DNA of 64,000 nucleotides from Ruminococcaceae bacterium AM07-15. Lineage in GTDB: Bacteria > Bacillota > Clostridia > Oscillospirales > Butyricicoccaceae. The notes below the pieces were generated by a model. It did no database searches and was not told where the DNA came from. It saw nothing but the letters and a program-made list of their open reading frames with translations. The stretch covers positions 186,001 through 250,000 of the forward strand of contig QUDE01000001.1 of assembly GCA_003477405.1 (NCBI GenBank), in the 5' to 3' direction. How positions within the stretch are numbered: the stretch's first letter is position 1; every line of letters begins with the position of its first letter. Of this stretch, positions 32,916 to 40,572 are shown one piece after another. A program made the translations under genes and the position numbers.

Positions 32916-32955
32916 TTTTCCCCCACCTCCTAATTTTTGCTCGAATAATTTACAA

Positions 32956-33249
32956 TCACTTATTTGACTTAGCATTATATAGACCCATTAGCCACAGATA
33001 CACTTCATCCAATGAGCCGCGATTGATGCTATATATCCTCCGTTTTTCTACTTGACGACAGCAAATTAAGCCACTCCTTTGCAACAGAGAAAGATGATAA
33101 GAAATCGAGGCAGGTGTTATCTGAAAATATCCTGCAATCTCTCCGGCAGAGTGCGGTTTTTGGCTTAACCGCATTAGAATTTCTCGTCTGGTTGGATTTG
33201 ATAACGCATGGAATTTTTTGTCCAGTGCATTTTCGCGTTCATTCTTCAT
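32956..33249 (-). CDS. ArsR-family winged-helix repressor
   Basis: 97 residues: LDKKFHALSNPTRREILMRL, then HSAGEIAGYFQITPASISYHL, the ArsR/SmtB fold used by autorepressors that control ABC operons (SdpR-like). No metal-binding Cys pair in helix 3 is visible (one CC pair at ICCRQ). The promoter carries facing half-sites. A GGGAATATTAAG motif shared with the region before 34066 suggests it also controls the PLDc_N-ABC operon. Confidence 0.85.
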   Translation of the reverse strand: MKNERENALDKKFHALSNPTRREILMRLSQKPHSAGEIAGYFQITPASISYHLSLLQRSGLICCRQVEKRRIYSINRGSLDEVYLWLMGLYNAKSNK

Positions 33250-33260
33250 AATGTATCTCC

Positions 33261-33307
33261 ATTATTCCCGATAACAAAATATTACCATTATGGGAATATT
33301 AAGTCAA
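33261..33307 (-). promoter_or_regulatory. Promoter and inverted-repeat operator of the ArsR-type gene
   Basis: Minus strand TTGACT (33307-33302), 17 nt, TAATAT (33284-33279). Plus-strand ATTATTCCC (33261-33269) and GGGAATATT (33292-33300) are near-perfect inverted half-sites flanking the -10. Confidence 0.6.
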
Positions 33308-33309
33308 GA

Positions 33310-33346
33310 GAAAACGCCCTGTGCATATAGGGCGTTTTTCTCTATT
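33310..33346. terminator. Bidirectional-type terminator
   Basis: GAAAACGCCCT / AGGGCGTTTTTC with loop GTGCATAT, behind the minus-strand winged-helix gene at 33342-33896. Confidence 0.75.
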
Positions 33347-33896
33347 CATCCGCCTTATGTTCCGGGGAGATAATCAATCCAACCGTTCTTAATCTGCGAC
33401 CCGGCTCTGGTTTATTATCTTGAAGTGGATATAAGATTTGAGCAATATCCGATACCACTTTTTCCAGTTCCTCATCTGTCAAATAAACATGAGAAAGGCT
33501 AAGACCAGACCGATCCCTTTTTATGTCAATTCCCGGTGTGTCGCAGTATTCTTGAAAAATCTTGGCGAAGGTCAAAAAATACTGAAAGAACATCTGCATA
33601 TAAATGGCACCGGAATTTTCTCCGAGAACTGATGGAGGATCAGACGGGTCAAAAGTTAATGCGTAAGTCTTTTCAACTGTTCCGCGTATTGGTGTTTCAT
33701 TAACGATTTTCAATAGTCCATCATCGGTCATTCGTTTCAAATTACGATATAGTGTAGTTTGAGGAATATCTGAGCATTTTTCAGCCAAATACTTTGCGGT
33801 AACTTCCCCTCGACGCATTATTTCTATCAGCAGGCGGCTCTTGGCCGGATTTGAAATACATTCCATAATCTTTTCATTCAAATTCTTGCTGCCCAT
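33342..33896 (-). CDS. Winged-helix transcriptional regulator with C-terminal effector domain
   Basis: 184 residues from ATG 33896 (AAAGGAGG upstream). The N-terminal winged helix (NPAKSRLLIEIMRRGEVTAKYL, abbreviated; PQTTLYRNLKRM) is of the ArsR/PadR-like type, followed by a helical domain (MQMFFQYFLTFAKIFQEY) that probably binds a ligand or dimerises. Divergent from the PLDc_N-ABC operon; both promoters share one 20-bp-class sequence element, so it likely represses itself and the transporter. Confidence 0.75.
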   Translation of the reverse strand: MGSKNLNEKIMECISNPAKSRLLIEIMRRGEVTAKYLAEKCSDIPQTTLYRNLKRMTDDGLLKIVNETPIRGTVEKTYALTFDPSDPPSVLGENSGAIYMQMFFQYFLTFAKIFQEYCDTPGIDIKRDRSGLSLSHVYLTDEELEKVVSDIAQILYPLQDNKPEPGRRLRTVGLIISPEHKADE

Positions 33897-33916
33897 GTTC
33901 AACCTCCTTTTTGAAA

Positions 33917-33983
33917 ATATTATCACTTCGGAAATAAAAAGTCAAGGGAAGGTATTGCTTTTTTATTTCCATAGTGGTAATAT
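33917..33983. promoter_or_regulatory. Divergent promoter pair with a shared spacer element
   Basis: Minus: TTGACT (33945-33940), 17 nt, TAATAT (33922-33917). Plus: TTGCTT (33955-33960), 17 nt, TAATAT (33978-33983). The spacers are nearly the same, TTATTTCCGAAGTGATAAT on minus and TTATTTCCATAGTGGTAAT on plus, as expected if one regulator binds both. GGGAATATTAAG follows at 33993-34004. Confidence 0.65.
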
Positions 33984-34065
33984 AACCTATGCGGGAATAT
34001 TAAGGCGAAAATGTCGAACCCCCGCAAATATCGATACGAATTATAACAATAGGAGGTAAATTGGT

Positions 34066-34269
34066 ATGTCTTTGTTGCAGGAAATATTTCCGCTTCTTAT
34101 TCCCATCTTTGTGATTGATGTGATCCTTGCCGTGGCCGCTGTCCGGCATATTCTCCGGCATCCGCATTATCGCTTTGGGAACAGGGCTATGTGGCTTGTA
34201 ATCTCTCTGGTTATCCTTATGTTTGGCCCGATTATCTATTTTGTTTTTGGGAGAGGTGAGGAAAAATGA
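34066..34269 (+). CDS. PLDc_N (phospholipase D N-terminal-like) membrane protein
   Basis: 67 residues, ATG with AGGAGG upstream. Two hydrophobic segments (about 8-27 and 43-61) joined by HILRHPHYRFGNRAMW, the hallmark of PLDc_N small proteins found at the head of ABC-2 operons. Its stop overlaps the ATPase start by 4 nt. Probably a small accessory subunit of the exporter. Confidence 0.85.
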   Translation: MSLLQEIFPLLIPIFVIDVILAVAAVRHILRHPHYRFGNRAMWLVISLVILMFGPIIYFVFGRGEEK

Positions 34270-35183
34270 ATGTGCTTTCTATCCGCAATCTATCTAAAAG
34301 TTTTGGACAGCAGCAAATTATAAAAGATCTGAATATGTCTGTTCCAGAGGGGAGCGTTTTTGGCTTCATTGGACAAAACGGTGCAGGAAAAACAACAACA
34401 ATGAAAATGGTTTTGGGGCTTTTGCAGCCCGATCAGGGAGAAATCCTTGTGTGTAATGAACCGGTTCGCTTTGGGCAGACCAAAACAAATCAGTATATTG
34501 GATATTTGCCGGATGTGCCGGAATTTTATAACTATATGACTGCAATGCAGTATCTTACACTGTGCGGAGAAATTGTTGGCCTTCCCAAAGAAAGCATTTC
34601 TCAAAAGGGAAAAAAGCTACTTTCCCTTGTCGGTCTTGATGGCGTAGAAAAGCGTGTTGGCGGTTATTCGCGTGGTATGAAACAGCGCCTTGGAATTGCA
34701 CAGGCGTTATTGGCTGATCCTAAACTGCTGATTTGTGATGAACCTACCAGCGCCCTTGACCCGGTGGGAAGAAAAGAAATCTTGGACATTCTTTATAAAA
34801 TCCGTGGGACAACAACGGTTTTGTTTTCAACGCATATTTTATCCGATGTGGAGCGCATTTGCGATCATGTGGCACTCTTGAATGACGGTAATATTGCTGT
34901 TGGCGGAACGCTTTCGGAAATCAAAGCGTTGCATAGCCATGACAGCCTGTTAATTGAATTTTCAACCGAGGCCGATTTACAGCATTTCAAAGAATGTATG
35001 ACAGGACAATCGCTCCTGAACGGATCAGAAGAAAAGGGGCGGGAAATTGTAATACACAGCCGGGAGATGAAAAAGGCCCAGCATACCATCTTCTCCACTT
35101 TAGCCGAAGCAGACCTTGTGCCGGTCAAGGTGGAACTTATGGAGCCGTCGCTTGAAAGCCTATTTTTGGAGGTGATAAAATGA
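34266..35183 (+). CDS. ABC transporter ATP-binding protein
   Basis: 305 residues. Walker A GQNGAGKTT near 39, signature YSRGMKQR, Walker B LLICDEPTSALD, switch His in FSTHIL; C-terminal extension typical of drug/bacteriocin exporters (CcmA/BcrA-like). Overlaps PLDc_N upstream and the permease downstream by 4 nt each. Substrate unknown. Confidence 0.9.
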   Translation: MNVLSIRNLSKSFGQQQIIKDLNMSVPEGSVFGFIGQNGAGKTTTMKMVLGLLQPDQGEILVCNEPVRFGQTKTNQYIGYLPDVPEFYNYMTAMQYLTLCGEIVGLPKESISQKGKKLLSLVGLDGVEKRVGGYSRGMKQRLGIAQALLADPKLLICDEPTSALDPVGRKEILDILYKIRGTTTVLFSTHILSDVERICDHVALLNDGNIAVGGTLSEIKALHSHDSLLIEFSTEADLQHFKECMTGQSLLNGSEEKGREIVIHSREMKKAQHTIFSTLAEADLVPVKVELMEPSLESLFLEVIK

Positions 35184-35938
35184 AAGGCTATATTGCATTT
35201 GTAAAAAAAGAGTTTGTAGAAAATCTAAAAAACTACCGCTTTTTAATCCTGTTTGCAATCTTTGCGGTTTTCGGAATGTCCAGTGCTTTTCTGGCAAAAT
35301 TCACGCCGGAAATTATAGCTGCATTTGGAGCCGGATTAGAAATCACCGAGGAACCTGTCGCCCTTGACGCATGGCAGCAATTCTTTAAAAACATATCCGG
35401 CATTGGATTTAGCGCATTTATCATTCTGTTTGGAAGCTGTATGTCCAGTGAGTATTCCAAAGGGACATTGCTACTGCTGGTGACAAAGGGATTGGCAAGG
35501 CCATCTGTGATTATGGCAAAGTACACCGTAGCAGCAGTATCTATGACGGTTAGCTTTTGGGTGAGCTTTGTAGGTGCCTATGGATATACATATTACCTTT
35601 GGCCAGATGCTTCACTTTCAAATGTTGTACCGTCTGCGTTTTTTATGTGGATGATTGGATTTCTCTATCTTAGCATCCTCATACTCGGTTGTGTTCTATT
35701 CAAGCAGACTTTTACAAGCATCCTGTTTACTGGCGGGATTGTAGCCCTGTTCTCTGTTTTAAGTGTTGTAAAACCGTTATCTGCCTTTAACCCGGTTGTC
35801 CTCACTTCACGAAATGTTGACCTGATTTCAGGTGAGATTTCAATGACGGAGTTTCTTATTCCATTTATTGTTTCAGTGGTTTTATCTGTGGTATTTTTAG
35901 CGGCAGCAATCCGGGCATTTAATAAAAAGCAGTTATAA
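35180..35938 (+). CDS. ABC-2 type permease
   Basis: 252 residues with six hydrophobic segments; cytoplasmic N-terminus MKGYIAFVKKEFVENLKNYR, the usual start of ABC-2 permeases. Last gene of the PLDc_N-ATPase-permease operon. Predicted to be controlled by the divergent winged-helix regulator and perhaps the ArsR-type protein. Confidence 0.88.
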   Translation: MKGYIAFVKKEFVENLKNYRFLILFAIFAVFGMSSAFLAKFTPEIIAAFGAGLEITEEPVALDAWQQFFKNISGIGFSAFIILFGSCMSSEYSKGTLLLLVTKGLARPSVIMAKYTVAAVSMTVSFWVSFVGAYGYTYYLWPDASLSNVVPSAFFMWMIGFLYLSILILGCVLFKQTFTSILFTGGIVALFSVLSVVKPLSAFNPVVLTSRNVDLISGEISMTEFLIPFIVSVVLSVVFLAAAIRAFNKKQL

Positions 35939-36032
35939 AGCCCGAAATTTTACTCCCTCATTCCCTAAAATAAAGAAAGGTTGCTGTCGATTACACTATT
36001 GAGCCAAATTGTTGAACATACCGATATAACAG

Positions 36033-36075
36033 CAGCGCCGCCCCGGTAGAGCCGAGGCGGCGCTGTTTTGTTATT
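36033..36075. terminator. Hairpin of wHTH cassette, remnant copy
   Basis: CAGCGCCGCCCCGG / CCGAGGCGGCGCTG around TAGAG, followed by TTTTGTTATT; same element as at 29638 and 32476. Confidence 0.7.
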
Positions 36076-36103
36076 CTGGTGTGAAACGGTAGCCATGGCC
36101 CCG
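36071..36103 (-). pseudogene. C-terminal stump of a winged-helix regulator
   Basis: Only the last codons remain (RGHGYRFTPE-stop), directly attached to the family's 3' hairpin. Similarity to the other copies stops abruptly at CCCCGC near 36104. A decayed or truncated fifth copy. Confidence 0.7.
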
Positions 36104-36204
36104 CATGATAAACATGGGTTTCAAAAAATATGCCGTCGCCTGTTGAGAAAGGCGTCATCCAGGCGTAAAGGATATGTATAAAGCAAAAAAGGAGGCATTC
36201 ACCT

Positions 36205-37116
36205 ATGTTAATTGGTGTCGATCATGGCAATAAACAAATCAAGACGGTTCACTGCGCCCCGTTCGTTTCCGGCCTGCAGCAGAGCATGACCCGGCCGTTT
36301 GGGCCGAGCCTGCAATACGGCGGTAACTACTATACGCTCTCCAACGAGCGTATTCCCTACCGTAAGGACAAGACTGGGGATGACCGCTTCTTTATCCTGA
36401 CTCTGATTGCGATTGCGGAGGAATTGACGGCCCGGGGCGTTGACGAGAAAGAATTGTACCACATCCAGCTGCCGGTGGGGCTGCCGCCCGCCCACTTCGG
36501 CGCCCAGGCGGAAAAGTTCACGGCCTATTTCCAGAAGAAAGGGATCGTAGAATTCCAGTACCGGGACAAGCATTACGCCATCAGCATTGATGATGTGGCC
36601 TGCTATCCCCAGGCATACGCGGCGGCGGCCACCATGCTCCACACGCTGATGAATGAGGCCAAGGCGGTAGTGGTGGACATTGGCGGCTTCACGGCAGACT
36701 ATCTGCTGATGAAAAATGGAAAAGCCGACCTCAGCTCCTGTGATTCGCTGGAAAACGGCGTGATCCTGCTTTACAATAAGATCAGGTCCAGGGGCAACGC
36801 GGAATTGGATCTGCTGCTGGATGAGGGAGATGTGGACGCCATCCTCACCGGCAAGCAGACGCAATACCCGTCGTCGGTGGTCCGGCTGGTGGAGCAGCTG
36901 GCACAGGAGTTCGTCAACGACCTGTTCAGCACCCTGCGGGAGCGGATGCTGGACTTGCGCTACTGCACGGTGGTCTTTGTGGGCGGCGGCGCCATTCTTT
37001 TGCGCCGGCAGATTGAGGCATCCGGAAAAGTGGGTAAGCCGTTGTTCGTCTCCAATATCAACGCCAATGCAGCCGGATATGAGTATCTGTACCGCCTTGA
37101 AGCTGCGGGCAGGTGA
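36205..37116 (+). CDS. parM: ParM/StbA-like actin-type partition protein
   Basis: 303 residues, ATG preceded by AAAGGAGG. Actin-like ATPase motifs: phosphate-1 MLIGVDHGNKQIK, phosphate-2 VVVDIGGFTADYLL, adenosine motif VVFVGGGAILL. Such proteins polymerise to push plasmid or element copies apart. Followed immediately by a small partner gene with an Arg-rich N-terminus, the usual parMR order. Its presence on a chromosome supports an integrative element that can exist as a circle. Confidence 0.85.
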   Translation: MLIGVDHGNKQIKTVHCAPFVSGLQQSMTRPFGPSLQYGGNYYTLSNERIPYRKDKTGDDRFFILTLIAIAEELTARGVDEKELYHIQLPVGLPPAHFGAQAEKFTAYFQKKGIVEFQYRDKHYAISIDDVACYPQAYAAAATMLHTLMNEAKAVVVDIGGFTADYLLMKNGKADLSSCDSLENGVILLYNKIRSRGNAELDLLLDEGDVDAILTGKQTQYPSSVVRLVEQLAQEFVNDLFSTLRERMLDLRYCTVVFVGGGAILLRRQIEASGKVGKPLFVSNINANAAGYEYLYRLEAAGR

Positions 37117-37121
37117 CAGCT

Positions 37122-37556
37122 ATGGCGGCCAAGAAAGAACGGGGGCGTTTTTCCCTGCGGTTCAATATCAGCGACCCGATCCATTTAGCAACGGTCGAAC
37201 TGCTGGAAAAACAACCTGACCACGGGAAAGCACAGTATATCGCCAATGCAGTCGTTTTCTACGATACCCACTTTGCGGATGATCCACAACCGTTAAGAGC
37301 AGCGGCACCGGCCATAGACCGGGCCGCCATTGAAGCCATCGTGCGTGAGATTCTGCTCCAGGAGACGAGGCACTCTGAAAAGCCTGCCGCCGCCCCCGCC
37401 GCCTGCCCGGATGCAGAAACAACAACGGCCCCGGTGCCGCAGGAGCAGACGCCGGAGCCGGAATATGTGCCGGAGCTGGGAGAGGAACCGGAGGCAGATG
37501 ATGCGATCCTCGGCCTGATTTCCAGCACAATGGAAGCTTTTCGTCAGGGGAGATGA
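37122..37556 (+). CDS. ParR-like partner of ParM
   Basis: 144 residues from ATG 37122; GTG 37113, overlapping the parM stop, is the alternative. The basic N-terminal domain (KKERGRFSLRFNISDPIHLATVELL, shortened) resembles ribbon-helix-helix centromere-binding proteins. A Pro/Ala/Glu-rich linker and a conserved C-terminal tail (DDAILGLISSTMEAFRQGR) that would contact ParM filaments follow. Assignment rests on gene order and domain layout. Confidence 0.7.
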   Translation: MAAKKERGRFSLRFNISDPIHLATVELLEKQPDHGKAQYIANAVVFYDTHFADDPQPLRAAAPAIDRAAIEAIVREILLQETRHSEKPAAAPAACPDAETTTAPVPQEQTPEPEYVPELGEEPEADDAILGLISSTMEAFRQGR

Positions 37557-37563
37557 TATAAAA

Positions 37564-37604
37564 AGAGGTATGAGGGCTGCATTGCCGCTGGCGCTCATAC
37601 CTCT
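37564..37604. terminator. GAGGTATGAG hairpin, copy B
   Basis: AGAGGTATGAG / CTCATACCTCT, 11-bp stem, followed by TTTTTCTT. Placed between convergent parMR and XRE genes; its 3' arm contains the XRE stop codon. Second copy of the unit at 32422. Confidence 0.8.
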
Positions 37605-37930
37605 TTTTCTTCCTGTATAGCCGCGATGAAGTTGTCGATAATATTTTCCAGGTGTCGGTATTGGCAGGGAGTCAACGACGAGACCTTTTGATTGAGCACG
37701 CGTGTGTCGCCTTCCATGACCTGACCGCGCAGCAGATAGTCTGTGCTGATGTCAAGCGCATCGCAGATCTTTAACATCGTTTCAGGCCGCATGGCTTTTG
37801 TGCCAAGCTCCGCAGTCGAAACGGTCTGTGGCGTGACATGTGCCATCTTGGCCAGAGCCTCTTGTGTCAATTTTAGTTGTTTGCGCCGGTTCAGCATCCG
37901 CTGGCCCATTTCTTTCAAAAGTTCGCCCAT
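37595..37930 (-). CDS. XRE-family regulator
   Basis: 111 residues. Helix-turn-helix at 8-62 (LNRRKQLKLTQEALAKMA, VTPQTVSTAELGTKAM), then LDISTDYLLRG and a C-terminal helical region. Divergent from the SLOG-protein gene; GCTATA motifs repeat in the intervening promoter region and are likely operators. Confidence 0.85.
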   Translation of the reverse strand: MGELLKEMGQRMLNRRKQLKLTQEALAKMAHVTPQTVSTAELGTKAMRPETMLKICDALDISTDYLLRGQVMEGDTRVLNQKVSSLTPCQYRHLENIIDNFIAAIQEEKEV

Positions 37931-37940
37931 TCGTAACCCT

Positions 37941-38034
37941 CCATGCTATAGCTATATTTTATCCGCTATAACATAAAAAATTAAGCGGCCATGGTTGAAC
38001 TTCATCAGCCATAGCAAGTATAATGGGCTATATT
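37941..38034. promoter_or_regulatory. Divergent regulatory region with GCTATA repeats and a promoter
   Basis: Plus promoter TTGAAC (37995-38000), 18 nt, TATAAT (38019-38024). GCTATA occurs at 37944, 37950, 37965 and 38028, spread between the XRE gene and the SLOG gene; probable XRE sites. Confidence 0.55.
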
Positions 38035-38061
38035 GAGAAAAAAGTTTCTGGAGGAGATGAG

Positions 38062-38607
38062 ATGTCCCAGTTTTACTCGTGTGCAATTACCAGTCAGCGG
38101 CCTACACGGTTCAAATTTAAGTATCAGGAATATATGACCTCGTGTAAGCGCCTGAAGAAGCGGCTACACGATGTTTTTACCGAACTGTACCGGCGCGGTG
38201 TGCGCCGGTTCTATGTTGGTGGGGCTCTTGGCGTTGATCTATGGGCCGGCGAGATCCTGCTGGAAATGCGCCGGCAGGAAGAGTACCAGGAGCTGGAGAT
38301 CGTGCTGGTCTACCCGTTTCCGGGCCATGATGAGCGATGGGACCCGAAGAGCCGGGAGCGGCTGCGCCATCTGAAGGAAAACTGCGACCAGTTTGTAATG
38401 GGCAGCAAGATCGTGGGGGCCCAGGGGTATCGGGAGCGCACTGCCTACATGGTAGAACACGCTGATTGCATAGTGGCCGTGTGTGATGATGAGACTGCTG
38501 GCCCGAGCGGCGTGGAGGCGGTGTTTCGGATGGCAAAGGCGAGGGAATTGCCTGTAGTATTGATCCATCCAGATACGGGAAAGGTATCGGGATTAACTCT
38601 GGTATAA
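38062..38607 (+). CDS. SLOG-superfamily (DUF1273/YpsA-like) protein
   Basis: 181 residues from ATG 38062 with GGAGGAGATGAG upstream. Rossmann-like features: CAITSQRPTRF at the N-terminus, FYVGGALGVDLWAGEILLEM, LVYPFPGHDERW, and ADCIVAVCDDETAGPSGVEA. YpsA-type proteins bind nucleotides or nucleotide-derived ligands; the physiological role is unclear. It follows a good promoter and is probably regulated by the divergent XRE protein. Confidence 0.8.
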   Translation: MSQFYSCAITSQRPTRFKFKYQEYMTSCKRLKKRLHDVFTELYRRGVRRFYVGGALGVDLWAGEILLEMRRQEEYQELEIVLVYPFPGHDERWDPKSRERLRHLKENCDQFVMGSKIVGAQGYRERTAYMVEHADCIVAVCDDETAGPSGVEAVFRMAKARELPVVLIHPDTGKVSGLTLV

Positions 38608-38759
38608 AGGAAACCGTTCCTTTATGAATGTATGGCCGGTTATAGTAGTGATGGCCGTATCTATTATGAGCAGAGCTGTTACGGGATACGTCTCTCCTAT
38701 GCAGCAAATTGAAACAAGATATGGAATGGTATCAGAGCGGCACATCCATATCGGTAATC
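38608..38759. other. Junction between SLOG gene and recombinase fragment
   Basis: Contains a small inverted repeat ATAAAGGAA / TTCCTTTAT (38604-38625) and no gene. GAGCAGAGC occurs twice (near 38670 and 38780), a possible footprint of the rearrangement that truncated the recombinase gene. Confidence 0.35.
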
Positions 38760-38762
38760 GGA

Positions 38763-39251
38763 TACGCTACCGGCTATGAGCAGAGCCGGAAATCTGCGGA
38801 GAAGTTTATTGCCCTGATTGATAAGTACGAGAACTTCGACACGCTGACAAACACCATGCTCAACGAGTTTGTAGAAAAAATCCTTGTCCATGAGCGTGCC
38901 TGCAAAGGCAGCCAGGACACCACGCAGGAGGTTGAAATCTACTTCAACTTTGAGGGCCGGTATATCCCGCCCGCCGTGCAGCCGGTTCCCCTGACCCCGG
39001 AGGAACAGGAAGAATTGCGGAAGAAGGAGGAACGCAGGGACAGGCTTCACCAGAACTACTTGCGCCGCAAGGCAAACGGCAAGCAGAAGGAATGGGAAGA
39101 ACGCTACAACGCCAAGCGCAAGGCCCAGGTGGAGGCGGCAAAGGCCGTGATCCGGGCCGAGGACATGGAGAAGGGCATTTTTACCACCATCAGCCAGTTA
39201 CCCAGGCAGGAGCCGCGCAAGGCCACCGTATCGGCCAGCGCCGCAGTTTAA
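38763..39251 (+). pseudogene. C-terminal fragment of a large serine recombinase (TndX/TnpX type)
   Basis: Open frame with AEKFIALIDKYENFDTLTNTM, then LNEFVEKILVHERACKG and VEIYFNFEGRYIPP, the DUF4368-containing C-terminal end of clostridial TnpX/TndX-type resolvases. The catalytic resolvase domain and the recombinase zinc region are missing. An ATG-initiated frame at 38709 exists, but its first 18 residues do not belong to the family. Probably non-functional; followed 26 nt later by TnpV as in intact elements. Confidence 0.75.
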
Positions 39252-39277
39252 CCATCACAGTGCAAAGGAGGACGAAT

Positions 39278-39631
39278 ATGAACAAATTGACTTACACCCG
39301 CTGCGGAGATTACTACATCCCCGACCTGAAACTTTCCGAGCAGCCGGAGGCCCCCATTGGCAAGTATGGCCGTATGCGGCAACGCTACCTGAAGGAACAC
39401 CGGCCCGGCCTTTACAGCAGCTTGATTTTGAGCGAAAAGCTGTACCCGCACCTGTTGGAGATTGACCGGGCGGCGCGGGAGCGCATGGACGCCATGCTGC
39501 CCCGCATGATGGAGGCGGCGGGCGTCACTGAGGAACTGAAAGCCAGTGACCCCATGCGCTGGGTGGGGCTGATGAACACGCTGAAAGCGCAGGCGGAGGA
39601 AATTGTTTTAGATGAGTTAATTATGGCTTAA
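39278..39631 (+). CDS. tnpV: TnpV transposon-encoded protein
   Basis: 117 residues, ATG with AAAGGAGG upstream. Characteristic sequence DYYIPDLKLSEQPEAPIGKYG, RMRQRYLKEHRPGLYSSLIL and a C-terminal helical part ending LDELIMA. TnpV is a small protein of unknown function found in Tn4451/TnpX-type mobilisable transposons. Here it accompanies the recombinase fragment, marking a decayed element. Confidence 0.85.
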   Translation: MNKLTYTRCGDYYIPDLKLSEQPEAPIGKYGRMRQRYLKEHRPGLYSSLILSEKLYPHLLEIDRAARERMDAMLPRMMEAAGVTEELKASDPMRWVGLMNTLKAQAEEIVLDELIMA

Positions 39632-39647
39632 CAGCATCGAACAGGCG

Positions 39648-39680
39648 GATTTTTTCCGCCTGTTACATTGTTTTCCGTTA
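39648..39680 (+). terminator. Terminator after tnpV
   Basis: AACAGGCGG / CCGCCTGTT with loop ATTTTTT, followed by ACATTGTTTT. Confidence 0.7.
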
Positions 39681-39710
39681 GCATTAACAACCAAACATAG
39701 AAAGACCATC

Positions 39711-39767
39711 TTGACTATCTGATCTTTCTATGCTATATTTAGACCATCGGTTTAGACCGGTGGACTA
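39711..39767 (+). promoter_or_regulatory. Promoter with a 28-bp palindromic TetR operator
   Basis: TTGACT (39711-39716), 17 nt, TATATT (39734-39739). From 39740 to 39767 follows a 28-bp imperfect palindrome (22 of 28 positions match the reverse complement; arms begin TAGACC and end GGACTA). CATAGAAAGA / TCTTTCTATG also flank the -35. The TetR gene starts 21 nt later, so autoregulation is very likely. Confidence 0.75.
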
Positions 39768-39788
39768 AAACAAGAAGGAGGTGAGCCT

Positions 39789-40436
39789 ATGGCCAAGATG
39801 ATTGAAGGCGTAACGGAGAATATTCTCAAGTGTGCCAAAGAAGAATTTCTTGCCAATGGATACGAGAACGCTTCTTTGCGTAATATTGCCGAAAAAGCAG
39901 GCACAACGAAAAGCTCCTTGCTCTATCGGTATTCGGACAAGGAGGCGTTATACCACAGTATTGTCCAGCCTGTTGCTGATGGCTTTTGCGAGTTGTTACA
40001 AAAAACGCTGGCCGGGTTTGAGGCTTTAGAGCCGGAAGAACAAAAAGCACAAATCAATAGCTACTCCAATGGCAAATTTTCAAAGCTGATGGATTTTGTT
40101 TTCGCCCATCTTGATGAATTCAAAATCATGCTTCTCAGCGGCGAAACAAATTGCTATCAGGAGTTTATGCACAGAGTGGTTGCGATTGATATACAGACCA
40201 CTTTGCAATACATTGAAAAGACTGGAAACGATGCGATTTCTTCTGGCCGGTTGACAATGGAATTGGCCCACCTGCTATCGAGCGCTTTTTATACGGGCCT
40301 TTTTGAAACCGTTATCCATGATATGACCAAAGAAGATGCTAAAAAGCACATACAAAGTATGAGCTGGTTCTTCAATGCCGGATGGAAAACGATTTTTGAA
40401 GGCGGGAAAGTGGGTGATGTCATGTGGCCGGATTAA
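39789..40436 (+). CDS. TetR-family repressor
   Basis: 215 residues, ATG with AAGGAGGTGAG upstream. N-terminal helix-turn-helix (AKEEFLANGYENASLRNIAEKAG, then TKSSLLYRYSDKEALYHSI; each shortened) and a helical ligand-binding domain. It heads the ECF/ABC cluster. The palindromic operator between promoter and gene suggests that it represses itself and, by read-through or a second site, the transporter genes downstream. Confidence 0.88.
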   Translation: MAKMIEGVTENILKCAKEEFLANGYENASLRNIAEKAGTTKSSLLYRYSDKEALYHSIVQPVADGFCELLQKTLAGFEALEPEEQKAQINSYSNGKFSKLMDFVFAHLDEFKIMLLSGETNCYQEFMHRVVAIDIQTTLQYIEKTGNDAISSGRLTMELAHLLSSAFYTGLFETVIHDMTKEDAKKHIQSMSWFFNAGWKTIFEGGKVGDVMWPD

Positions 40437-40478
40437 AGCCGCCCGAATGATCTTCGTATAGGCGCTTTCACACAATCT

Positions 40479-40535
40479 TACAGCCGATGGTTTGATATGA
40501 AAATATTCAAAGCGTCGGCTACATTTTGACAGATA
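40479..40535 (+). terminator. Weak hairpin between tetR and ECF genes
   Basis: GCCGA ... TCGGC with AT-rich loop, followed by TACATTTTGAC. A partial terminator or attenuator; read-through would link tetR to the transporter operon. Confidence 0.35.
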
Positions 40536-40572
40536 GGTTAGCAGCAACTAACAAACAAAGGAGGATATTTTT

